From: Rhodospirillales bacterium
Lineage (GTDB): Bacteria; Pseudomonadota; Alphaproteobacteria; CACIAM-22H2
Reading direction: 5' to 3'
DNA length: 10,221 bases
Assembly: GCA_016195145.1 (NCBI GenBank)
Contig: JACQAF010000141.1
Location: 1 to 10,221 of the forward strand
Part shown: one piece after another, positions 1 to 5,881 of the stretch
Position numbering within the stretch: position 1 is the first letter of the stretch
Layout of the letters: the number at the start of each line of letters is the position of its first letter
Made by a program: the position numbers and the translations under genes
Notes under the pieces: generated by a model
The model's database searches: none
Told to the model about the DNA's origin: nothing
What the model saw: the letters and a program-made list of their open reading frames with translations, nothing else

Positions 1-198
1 ATGATCCGTCACGATAACGATGCGGTTGGGGTCCCACGGCTTGGCGCCGAGGCCTTCGAGCATCGAGGCCACGCGTCGCGGCCCGCCCGAATCGTGCATC
101 ATCGCCAGGTCCACCGCAGCGGTGACGATATCCCTGGGCCGGACCGAAAGACGGCCGGCGGCGCGGGCGAGGATTTTTTCGGCAAGCGTCATGCTCAT
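1..198 (-). CDS. LeuC/aconitase-family dehydratase large subunit, N-terminal fragment
   Basis: Only the first 66 codons are in the window; the gene continues past base 1. The family consists of [4Fe-4S] hydro-lyases that isomerise or dehydrate hydroxy-acids: 3-isopropylmalate dehydratase (LeuC), homoaconitase and 2,3-dimethylmalate dehydratase. The visible part begins MSMTLAEKILARAAGR, the usual opening of the archaeal/HacA-like LeuC branch. It continues with VDLAMMHDSGGPRR (residues 29-42) and WDPNRIVIVTDH (55-66), whose final Asp-His is a conserved active-site pair. The Fe-S cysteines would lie beyond the edge. The ATG at 198 is chosen because it follows the livF stop by only 2 bases; an ATG at 192 (MTLAEK) is also possible. 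As the last visible gene of a transporter operon it probably acts on the imported compound or a product of it, rather than in leucine synthesis. That is inference. Family assignment is firm; substrate is unknown. Confidence 0.85.
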   Translation of the reverse strand, partial: MSMTLAEKILARAAGRLSVRPRDIVTAAVDLAMMHDSGGPRRVASMLEGLGAKPWDPNRIVIVTDH

Positions 199-200
199 GG

Positions 201-917
201 TCACATTCCCAGATAGGCGCGCCGGAGTGCGGGGTCTTCGCGCAACGCAGCGGCAGGCCCGGACAGCATGATCCGGCCGTTTTCCATGACATAGGCGCGT
301 TGCGCGAGGTCGAGCGACTGCACCACGTTCTGTTCGACCAGCAGGATCGAAAGCCCATCGCCGTGCAGCCGGCGTATCAGGCCGAACATTTCCTCGACGA
401 GGAGCGGCGACAGGCCGAGCGACGGCTCGTCAAGGATCAGCAGGCGCGGCTCCGCCATCAACCCGCGGGCGATGGCCAGCATTTGCTGTTCGCCGCCCGA
501 CAGCGTGCCGGCGGCCTGGCCGAAGCGTTCGCCGAGGCGCGGAAACACGGCGACGACGCGATCGCGGTTGCGCGCCCGGTTGGCCCGGCCGCGGCGATAG
601 CTGCCAAGGTCGAGGTTCTCGCGCACCGTCAGGTTCGGAAACACGCGGCGACCCTCGGGCACCTGCACGAGGCCGCGCGCAACGATGTCCGACGACGACA
701 GGCCGGCGATATCCTCGCCTGCGAAGCGAACCGTGCCGCCGAAAAGCCGGTAAAGTCCGCAAACATTGTTGTTGAGCGTCGATTTGCCGGCGCCGTTGCT
801 GCCGAGCACGGCGACGATCTCGCCGGCGGCGATGTCGAAATCGACGCCGTGCAGCACCGGCACGCCGCCATAGCCGGCGCGCAACGAACGGACCTCAAGG
901 AGAGAAACCGCGCTCAC
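201..917 (-). CDS. livF: Liv-type ABC transporter ATPase, LivF
   Basis: A 238-residue cytoplasmic ATPase, one of two that power a branched-chain-amino-acid-type (HAAT family) importer. It has Walker A GSNGAGKST (39-47), Q-loop Gln85, the LivF-typical VPEGRRVFPNLTVRENL (86-102), signature LSGGEQQ (139-145), Walker B LLILDE (159-164) and the C-terminal YLGM. The switch position reads VEQN, with Gln196 where most ABC ATPases have His; this is normal for LivF and separates it from LivG. The start is GTG at 917, overlapping the livG stop by 4 bases (GTGA), with GGGAG about 7 bases upstream. Odd point: the helix after Walker A reads TLNNNVCGLY, where relatives have hydrophobic residues such as LLRAISGL. 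Family and role are certain; the substrate is not, because this family carries amino acids, amides, urea and aromatic acids. Confidence 0.95.
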   Translation of the reverse strand: MSAVSLLEVRSLRAGYGGVPVLHGVDFDIAAGEIVAVLGSNGAGKSTLNNNVCGLYRLFGGTVRFAGEDIAGLSSSDIVARGLVQVPEGRRVFPNLTVRENLDLGSYRRGRANRARNRDRVVAVFPRLGERFGQAAGTLSGGEQQMLAIARGLMAEPRLLILDEPSLGLSPLLVEEMFGLIRRLHGDGLSILLVEQNVVQSLDLAQRAYVMENGRIMLSGPAAALREDPALRRAYLGM

Positions 918-1663
918 TGGACGGCTCCCGCGGCGCCCGTCGTCATGCGCGCCGCCGCGCCATGGCCGAGATAGGCCTCGATGACATTGGGCATGGCGGC
1001 GATCTCGCTGACGCTCCCCTGCGCAATGATCTCGCCCTGATTGAGGACATAGACATAGTCGGCGAGGCTGACCACCGCCTGCATTACGTGCTCGATGAGG
1101 AACACGGTGACGCCCGATGCGCGGATATCCCGGATGATCCGCACGATTTCGTCGATTTCCGCCGGGTTGAGACCGGCCATTACCTCGTCGAGGAGAAGTA
1201 AGCGCGGCGCGGTCGCCAGCGCCCGCGCGAGTTCGAGCCGCTTGCGCCCGGCTACGGTCAACGCCGATGCCGGCCGGTCCAACAGCTCGCCGAGTCCGAC
1301 GCGACGCGCCACCTCTTCCGCCCGCATCAGCGCTTTGCGACGCCCGGCGTGGCGCAGATGCGCCCCGACCACAATATTCTCGCGCACCGTGAGCCCGCCG
1401 AAGGGCTGGACGATCTGGAACGTGCGGACGATGCCGCGCCGGCAGATGAGATGCGGCGCAAGCCCGGTGATCGCCGCGCCGTTGAACAGAATCTGCCCGT
1501 TATCGGGTGCGACGAAGCCCGAGATCGCCGCAAACAGCGTCGTCTTGCCGGCGCCATTCGGGCCGATCAGCGCGACGATGCCGCCCTCGGCGACCCGCAG
1601 CGACGCCGCCGCCACAGCCGCAAGGCCACCGAAGCTCTTGGTGACGGCGTTCACCTCAAGCAC
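914..1663 (-). CDS. livG: Liv-type ABC transporter ATPase, LivG
   Basis: A 249-residue cytoplasmic ATPase that pairs with LivF under the LivH/LivM pore. Visible motifs are Walker A GPNGAGKTT (34-42), Q-loop RTFQ (Gln83), Walker B LLLLDE (155-160) and switch His192 in LIEHV. The signature is LTVAGRKRLELARAL (135-149) instead of LSGGQ, and the D-loop follows as VMAGLNP; both are typical of a LivG branch, so I do not read them as defects. The C-terminal YLGH (about 231-234) is followed by a roughly 15-residue Ala/Gly-rich tail. The start is GTG at 1663, inside the last codons of livM (8-base overlap), with a GGGGGG run just upstream acting as ribosome-binding site. No in-frame ATG gives a full N-terminal strand, which supports GTG. 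Identity is certain; substrate unknown. Confidence 0.95.
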   Translation of the reverse strand: MLEVNAVTKSFGGLAAVAAASLRVAEGGIVALIGPNGAGKTTLFAAISGFVAPDNGQILFNGAAITGLAPHLICRRGIVRTFQIVQPFGGLTVRENIVVGAHLRHAGRRKALMRAEEVARRVGLGELLDRPASALTVAGRKRLELARALATAPRLLLLDEVMAGLNPAEIDEIVRIIRDIRASGVTVFLIEHVMQAVVSLADYVYVLNQGEIIAQGSVSEIAAMPNVIEAYLGHGAAARMTTGAAGAVQ

Positions 1664-2624
1664 GTTGCGTCCCCCCGGCCGGCCGCATCCAGCGCCGTAC
1701 CAGCCCGGCCAGACCGTCGGGCATCAGCCGAACCATGACGACCAGCAGAACCCCGTAGAAAATGAGATTCAGCCCCGGTGTGTCGCCCATCAGCCGCTGC
1801 GCCAGCTCGCCCGCCGCATGCAGGGCGACAGAGCCCAGAAGCGGCCCCAGCACGGTGCCGAGCCCGCCGACGATGGCGACGAGAAGAATCTCCACCGACA
1901 CGCCGGGCCCGTAGGCGATCTCCGGATCGATATAGAGATAGTAGTGGGCGTAGAACCAGCCGCCTACCCCCGTCATCGCACCGGAAATCCCGATCGCCGC
2001 CAGCTTGCAGGCGAAGGTATCGACGCCCAGAGCCCGCGCCGCATCCTCGTTCTCACGGATCGCCGCCAGCCACGCGCCGAGGCGTGAGCGTTCCAGCCGC
2101 CAGGCAATAAGAATCGACGCAAGCGCCAACCCCAGCGCCACATAGTAATACCCCGCCTTGCCCGCGAACTGCATGTTGGCGACGCCGATGTTCAGCGGCA
2201 GATAAAGGCCAACGCCGCCGCCAGTGAACCCGGCCGTGTTGGCGAGGATGCGCAGCACCTCGGCGAAGGCAAGGGTGATCAAAGCGAAATAGGAACCGCG
2301 AAGCCCATAGCGAAAGCTCAGATAGCCGATCAGCAGACCCATCGTCCCGCCGGCCGCCGCCGCAACCAAAAGACCGAGCCACGGATTGAGGCCAAGGGCG
2401 ATGTGCAGCACCGACGTCGCATAGGCGCCGGTGCCGAAGAACGCCGCATGGCCGAAGGAGAACTGACCGGCATAGCCGCCGAGGATGTTCCACGCCATGC
2501 CCATCGCGGCGAAGAGCAAGATGGTAATCAGAAAGCCGAGCCAGAAATCCGACTGAATCGCCAGCGGCGCCATCAACGCCAGCACAAGAACCAGTCCGCC
2601 GGCCAGTCCCTGTCGCATCGTCAT
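1656..2624 (-). CDS. livM: Liv-type ABC transporter permease, LivM
   Basis: A 322-residue inner-membrane permease that forms the translocation pore with LivH. Diagnostic LivM sequence is WNILGGYAGQFSFGHAAFFG (45-64). Further hydrophobic segments follow, a cytoplasmic coupling loop with RENEDAARALGVD (190-202), and VEILLVAIVGGLGTVLGPLLG near 244-264. Length and the many membrane segments fit the family. The frame stays open far upstream to 3248, but that stretch is livH read in the wrong frame. The true start is the ATG at 2624, which overlaps the livH stop as ATGA and has a GGGGGG tract about 8 bases upstream; an ATG two codons later (2618) is possible. Translation is probably coupled to livH. 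The C-terminus (RPAGGTQRA) overlaps livG by 8 bases. Confidence 0.94.
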   Translation of the reverse strand: MTMRQGLAGGLVLVLALMAPLAIQSDFWLGFLITILLFAAMGMAWNILGGYAGQFSFGHAAFFGTGAYATSVLHIALGLNPWLGLLVAAAAGGTMGLLIGYLSFRYGLRGSYFALITLAFAEVLRILANTAGFTGGGVGLYLPLNIGVANMQFAGKAGYYYVALGLALASILIAWRLERSRLGAWLAAIRENEDAARALGVDTFACKLAAIGISGAMTGVGGWFYAHYYLYIDPEIAYGPGVSVEILLVAIVGGLGTVLGPLLGSVALHAAGELAQRLMGDTPGLNLIFYGVLLVVMVRLMPDGLAGLVRRWMRPAGGTQRA

Positions 2625-3496
2625 GACGGGCGCCCCCCGAAAAACCCCGTCGGGCGGAAGAGCAGGATGGCGATGAAGATCAGGAAAATCGCGAGCTGCC
2701 CGAACGTCTCGCCGAATATCAGCCCGCCGAGCGATTCGGTGACGCCGATGATCAGTCCGCCCAGCAGCGCGCCGATGAAACTGCCCATACCGCCAAGGAC
2801 CACCACCGTGAACGCCACGAGCACGAAGACATGCCCGACATGCGGCGAGACATAGAACATCGGCAGCAACAGCGCCGCCGCTGCGCCCACGCACGCCGTT
2901 CCGATGCCGAAGCTCATGGCGAAGATGTGATCGACGTCGATTCCGACCAGGCGGGCCCCCTGCCGCTCCTTGGCGACGGCGCGGATCGCCCGGCCGAGAT
3001 CCGTCTTCGCCATCAGCAGCCAGAGCAGCGCCGCGATCGCCAGCGCCGCGCCGAAGGCGACGAGGCGCGGCAGCGGCACCCGCGCCACGGCGATATCGAC
3101 CATCTCGAAGGCATAGGGCGCCTCGATCGTGCGCGTGTCGCCGGTGAAGAAATAGAGCGCCAGATTCTCGATCACGATCGAAACGCCCAGCGTGACCAGC
3201 AGCACGTTCTGGTCGCTGCCATGACTGGCCCGGCCGATCACGCCCCATTGCAGGATGTAACCGAGTCCGAACAGCGCCGGAACCAGCAGGACCAGAGACA
3301 GGTACGGATCGATCCCGCCCGCCTGATAAAGAAAGAACGCGCCGTACAGCCCGACCATCAGCAGACTGCCATGCGCGAAATTGATGATGTGCAGCACGCC
3401 GTAAATCAGCGTCAGCCCAAGCGCCACGAGAGCGTACACCGCCCCCATCGTAAGGCCGTTGATCGCAGCGGGTAAAAGAATGACGGGGTCGAGCAT
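2621..3496 (-). CDS. livH: Liv-type ABC transporter permease, LivH
   Basis: A 291-residue inner-membrane permease, partner of LivM. It carries the family hallmark GLTLIYGVLHIINFAHG (27-43), a cytoplasmic coupling loop around 168-195 (RAVAKERQGARLVGID), and the C-terminal pattern GLIIGVTESLGG ... LLFRPTGFFGG. About eight hydrophobic segments are visible, as expected. The ATG at 3496 gives the normal LivH N-terminus (MLDPVILLPAAINGLTMG). The 14 bases before it contain no convincing Shine-Dalgarno sequence, and immediately before those lies a perfect 11-bp GC hairpin. Initiation may therefore be weak, so the pore subunits would be made at lower level than the binding protein. The 3' end overlaps livM by 4 bases. 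Confidence 0.94.
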   Translation of the reverse strand: MLDPVILLPAAINGLTMGAVYALVALGLTLIYGVLHIINFAHGSLLMVGLYGAFFLYQAGGIDPYLSLVLLVPALFGLGYILQWGVIGRASHGSDQNVLLVTLGVSIVIENLALYFFTGDTRTIEAPYAFEMVDIAVARVPLPRLVAFGAALAIAALLWLLMAKTDLGRAIRAVAKERQGARLVGIDVDHIFAMSFGIGTACVGAAAALLLPMFYVSPHVGHVFVLVAFTVVVLGGMGSFIGALLGGLIIGVTESLGGLIFGETFGQLAIFLIFIAILLFRPTGFFGGRPS

Positions 3497-3510
3497 GACC
3501 GATAATAGTA

Positions 3511-3536
3511 CGCCGGGCGGGTCGCCCCGCCCGGCG
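3511..3536 (-). promoter_or_regulatory. intercistronic GC hairpin between binding-protein gene and livH
   Basis: CGCCGGGCGGG (3511-3521) and CCCGCCCGGCG (3526-3536) are exact reverse complements with a 4-base loop, giving an 11-bp all-G/C stem. It lies 12 bases after the binding-protein stop and 14 bases before the livH ATG. On the transcribed strand no U-run follows (TACTATTATC), so it is unlikely to be a full intrinsic terminator. Hairpins in this place in other binding-protein operons protect the upstream mRNA from 3' decay or cause partial termination. That role is inferred here. Confidence 0.7.
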
Positions 3537-3548
3537 CTCTTGACGCGC

Positions 3549-4784
3549 TTAGCCGCGCGGCGTCGGCATCGGGAACACCGCGTTCCCGGAGGCGAATTCC
3601 AGCGGGTAGATCACCTTGATGTCCTTGTCGAGAACCTGGGTGATCGCCGGCTGGGCGCCGGTGTTCTGGCCATTGACGAACTTCGTCGGTCCGTAGGGCA
3701 GGACGTGTTTGTCCCAGGTGCTTGACGCAAGCGCCGCGTTGAGCGCGTCGTGCGCGATCGAGCGTCCGCGCTCAAGCGCGTCGGCGAGATACATGATCGC
3801 GTTGTAGTTCAGGACGACCTCGTAGGTGAAGAACAGGCCAGCCTTTTCCGTCTTGTCCTTCAGCGCCAGGGCGCCGGCCTTGCGCGGGTCGAACCAGTGA
3901 TTGCAGTCCATCACATAGGCCGCGGCGTCGGGGAATTCCTTGACGAATTTGTAGCTCGACGCGCCGCCGCCGAGGATCGAATAGATGCCCTTGACCTGGA
4001 CCCGTTGCTGGCGCAGCGCGCGGGTGAAAAGGACATACTCGTTGTAATAGTTGGAGGGGACGATCAAGTCCGGCTTGCGTGCCTGGACGCGCAGCACGAT
4101 GTTCGCAAAATCGCGCGTCGGGTTGGCGTGCTTGATCGTCTCGAGAACCTCGAAGCCGCGCTTGGGCAGCTCGTCGTTGAGCGCCTTCGCCGTGTTCGTG
4201 CCGAACGCCGATTCCTCGTGGATCAGCATCACCGTGCGCACGGGCTTGCCGGCGGCGTTGTTGATCCGCTCCAGGCCGTCGATGCCCGATTGCACGATCT
4301 TCGATACACCGGGGGAGAAACGGAAGGTGTTCGTCAGGCCGCGCGTAACGACCTGATCGACGGTTCCGACATCGACGATATGCGGCAGGTTATGACGGGC
4401 CGCCGCCTGCGTCGTCGCCAGCGCGATGGCGCTGGCATAGGGCCCGACAATGGCCGCAACCCCGGCTTCGTTGAGCTTTTCGACTTCCGCCGCGCCGACA
4501 TCCGGCCGCGATTGCGCGTCGGCCAGGACCGCTTCGAGCTTCGCACCGCCGAGCGCCTTGATGCCGCCGGCCGCGTTAATCTCCTCGATCGCGATCAGGG
4601 CGCCGGCCCGCGACTGCGTGCCGGAATAGCTCAGCGCGCCGGTCACCGGATGAAGGACGCCGACCTTGATCGCCGCCGGTTGCGCCCGGAGAATTGCGGG
4701 AAAGCCGAAGGCGCCGACGGCCGCCCCGGCGGCGCCGGCCGCCAGAACCCGCCGGCGAGAAATCATGGATGTCTTTTTCAGCAT
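3549..4784 (-). CDS. Liv-type (Peripla_BP_6) ABC transporter substrate-binding protein, Tat-exported
   Basis: A 411-residue periplasmic binding protein for the downstream livHMGF genes. The N-terminus has a twin-arginine export signal: SRRRVLAAG (9-17), a hydrophobic Ala/Gly stretch, then FPAILRA with likely cleavage after Ala34. The mature part starts IKVGVLHPVTGALSYSG and continues with AIEEINAAGG and VAAIVGPYAS, the type I periplasmic fold of the LivJ/AmiC group. The frame is open to an ATG at 4847, but the start is placed at ATG 4784. It has AGGGAG 8 bases upstream and gives a proper signal peptide, whereas the longer form would bury the Tat motif about 30 residues in and overlap the regulator gene. 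Export folded by Tat may suit a protein that folds early or binds a cofactor. The ligand cannot be assigned from sequence. Confidence 0.92.
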   Translation of the reverse strand: MLKKTSMISRRRVLAAGAAGAAVGAFGFPAILRAQPAAIKVGVLHPVTGALSYSGTQSRAGALIAIEEINAAGGIKALGGAKLEAVLADAQSRPDVGAAEVEKLNEAGVAAIVGPYASAIALATTQAAARHNLPHIVDVGTVDQVVTRGLTNTFRFSPGVSKIVQSGIDGLERINNAAGKPVRTVMLIHEESAFGTNTAKALNDELPKRGFEVLETIKHANPTRDFANIVLRVQARKPDLIVPSNYYNEYVLFTRALRQQRVQVKGIYSILGGGASSYKFVKEFPDAAAYVMDCNHWFDPRKAGALALKDKTEKAGLFFTYEVVLNYNAIMYLADALERGRSIAHDALNAALASSTWDKHVLPYGPTKFVNGQNTGAQPAITQVLDKDIKVIYPLEFASGNAVFPMPTPRG

Positions 4785-4792
4785 GGATCGAT

Positions 4793-4798
4793 CTCCCT
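4793..4798 (-). promoter_or_regulatory. Shine-Dalgarno of the Liv-type binding-protein gene
   Basis: AGGGAG on the minus strand, 8 bases before the ATG at 4784. It decides the start against the in-frame ATG at 4847. It lies in the 44-base gap after the regulator's stop codon, where I see no separate promoter. Confidence 0.75.
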
Positions 4799-4828
4799 GT
4801 TGCGTTGTTGTCGATGGCAAATGCCGCG

Positions 4829-5668
4829 TCATGCCGCCGGCGACCACAGCTTGGCCGCCGGCCCCTGAACGCGGGCGAGCTTCATGCGGTATTGGTAACG
4901 GTCGGGACGATAGAGAATGACGATGTATTCGACCGGCCGGCCGTTCTGGTCGAACACCGTCCGGGTCATGGATAGAAGCGGCGAGCCGACGCGCACATTC
5001 AGCCGCGGCGCGACCACGGAATCGGCGAGCACGGCGCCGATCGCCTGGTCGGCGCTGCCGATCAGCACGCCGGCCTGTTCGAGCAGCGCCAGAAGGGGCT
5101 TCAGCGCCAGGTCCCTGCGGCCATAGGTCCGGCCAAGATCGGCCGGCACATAACTGGTGGTGAACGAGATCGCCTCGCCATCCAGCGCGCGCACGCGCAC
5201 CGCGCGCTGAACCTCGGAAGTCCGCGGCAGATCGAGCGCCCGCGCGACATCGTCCGGCGCGGCCACGTAGCCGAAATCGATGATATGGACCTTGGTTTTA
5301 AGGCCCATCATCAGCAGGTTTTCCAGCAGGCCCGAGATATTGGCGTTGACCGGCGGCGCCGCCACGCCGCGCGTCACGCTGGTGCCGCGGCCGCGACGGC
5401 GGACGACAAGCCCCTCTCCGGCCAGTTCGTCAAGCGCCCGCTTCGCGGTGATCCGCGAGACGCCGAAGCGGCGCATAAGCTCGTGCTCGGTCGGCATGAA
5501 GGCGTCGCCGGCATAGACGCCGCCGAGGATCTGCTCGCGCAGCAGGACATAGATCTGATGATAGAGCGGCGTCGGCAGGCGTGCATCGACAAGCGAGGCC
5601 GGCGGCCGCGCCGATCGCACCCGCCTTTTATCCCGCCCTTTATCTATCCGCGCGGCGACCGTGGTCAC
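4829..5668 (-). CDS. GntR-family (HutC/UTRA subfamily) transcriptional regulator
   Basis: A 279-residue DNA-binding regulator. The winged helix spans about residues 33-98 (LYHQIYVLLREQILGG, then MPTEHELMRRFGVSRITAKRAL, then LVVRRRGRGTSV), the standard GntR pattern. Residues about 112-265 form a UTRA ligand-binding domain (LLENLLMMGL, ISFTTSYVPADLG, LLSMTRTVFDQNGRPVEY). Such proteins usually repress nearby uptake or catabolic genes until a small ligand binds. The frame is open to ATG 5782, but GTG 5668 is preferred: AAGGGA lies 7 bases upstream and about 30 residues remain before the HTH. A second GTG at 5620 is possible. It is the first gene of the liv operon and divergent from the phosphatase gene, so it may control both and itself. 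The ligand is unknown. Confidence 0.93.
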   Translation of the reverse strand: MTTVAARIDKGRDKRRVRSARPPASLVDARLPTPLYHQIYVLLREQILGGVYAGDAFMPTEHELMRRFGVSRITAKRALDELAGEGLVVRRRGRGTSVTRGVAAPPVNANISGLLENLLMMGLKTKVHIIDFGYVAAPDDVARALDLPRTSEVQRAVRVRALDGEAISFTTSYVPADLGRTYGRRDLALKPLLALLEQAGVLIGSADQAIGAVLADSVVAPRLNVRVGSPLLSMTRTVFDQNGRPVEYIVILYRPDRYQYRMKLARVQGPAAKLWSPAA

Positions 5669-5675
5669 GCCTTGA

Positions 5676-5681
5676 TCCCTT
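5676..5681 (-). promoter_or_regulatory. Shine-Dalgarno of the gntR-type gene
   Basis: AAGGGA on the minus strand, 7 bases before GTG 5668. It supports that GTG over the upstream in-frame ATG at 5782, which would put the start inside the presumed promoter region. Confidence 0.6.
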
Positions 5682-5752
5682 GTCTGGCGGGGCCCCTCGC
5701 CGCGCCGGCCGATCCATCGCGCCGCCCCGTCGCAATGGGATAATGACCTATC

Positions 5753-5782
5753 AACATGACATTTGACTGCGCCAGCCGTCAA
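5753..5782 (-). promoter_or_regulatory. possible promoter of the regulator/liv operon
   Basis: On the minus strand, TTGACG (5782 to 5777) resembles a sigma-70 -35 element. CATGTT (5758 to 5753) follows after 18 bases as a weak -10 matching TATAAT at 3 of 6 positions. The predicted transcript would have a leader of about 80 bases. The -35 lies in the left arm of a 10-bp inverted repeat. The weak -10 keeps confidence low. Confidence 0.3.
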
Positions 5783-5823
5783 GCGGCGCGGCGCAAATGC
5801 CGGCGCGGCAACGGCCGCTTGAC
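5778..5823. repeat. perfect 10-bp inverted repeat in the divergent promoter region
   Basis: GTCAAGCGGC (5778-5787) and GCCGCTTGAC (5814-5823) are exact reverse complements separated by 26 bases, about three and a half helical turns centre to centre. Each arm read outward is GCCGCTTGAC and carries a TTGAC -35-like hexamer, one for each divergent gene. A short palindromic element TGCCG-GCG-CGGCA (5798-5810) lies between them. It could be a paired operator for the adjacent GntR-type regulator or simply duplicated promoter elements; binding is inferred. Confidence 0.5.
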
Positions 5824-5847
5824 CCTCGCCGCCGGTCGTGACTCAAT
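5819..5847 (+). promoter_or_regulatory. possible promoter of the phosphatase gene
   Basis: TTGACC (5819-5824), a 17-base spacer and CTCAAT (5842-5847) form a plausible sigma-70-type promoter with a good -35 and a weak -10. Transcription would start near 5854, giving a leader of about 28 bases before GTG 5882. The -35 sits in one inverted repeat and the -10 in the loop of another, a layout that suits repression. Confidence 0.35.
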
Positions 5848-5857
5848 CCCGACCGGC
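5831..5857. promoter_or_regulatory. 8-bp inverted repeat over the phosphatase -10, candidate operator
   Basis: GCCGGTCG (5831-5838) and CGACCGGC (5850-5857) are exact reverse complements around an 11-base centre that contains the possible -10 (CTCAAT). A dimeric repressor bound here would block the phosphatase promoter. It could instead act as an mRNA hairpin just upstream of the ribosome-binding site. GC-rich DNA produces some such repeats by chance. Confidence 0.4.
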
Positions 5858-5865
5858 CCAGAAAC

Positions 5866-5871
5866 AGGGAG
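5866..5871 (+). promoter_or_regulatory. Shine-Dalgarno of the phosphatase gene
   Basis: AGGGAG, 10 bases before GTG 5882. It selects that GTG over the in-frame ATG at 5756, which has no such site. Part of it (GAGTCA, 5869-5874) is complementary to TGACTC at 5839-5844. Confidence 0.65.
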
Positions 5872-5881
5872 TCATCATCGC

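Noticed and set aside
1095..2087. 330-codon plus-strand frame across livG and livM
   Set aside because: Shadow of two clear genes; Arg/Pro/Ser-rich translation without any domain.
2625..3248. N-terminal extension of LivM giving a 530-residue protein
   Set aside because: The extension is livH in another frame. The ATGA overlap at 2621-2624 gives a LivM of normal length and N-terminus.
3750..4868. 372-codon open frame on the plus strand
   Set aside because: Antisense to the Liv-type binding protein; no motifs, no ribosome-binding site and charged low-complexity composition.
5689..5696. GGGGCCCC palindrome upstream of the regulator gene
   Set aside because: Eight-base G/C palindromes are common in this composition, and it does not line up with a promoter or a second half-site.
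5738..5744. GATAAT as a -10 on the plus strand
   Set aside because: A good -10 match, but no -35-like hexamer at 16 to 18 bases upstream, and it lies 138 bases before the phosphatase start; not strong enough to list as a promoter.
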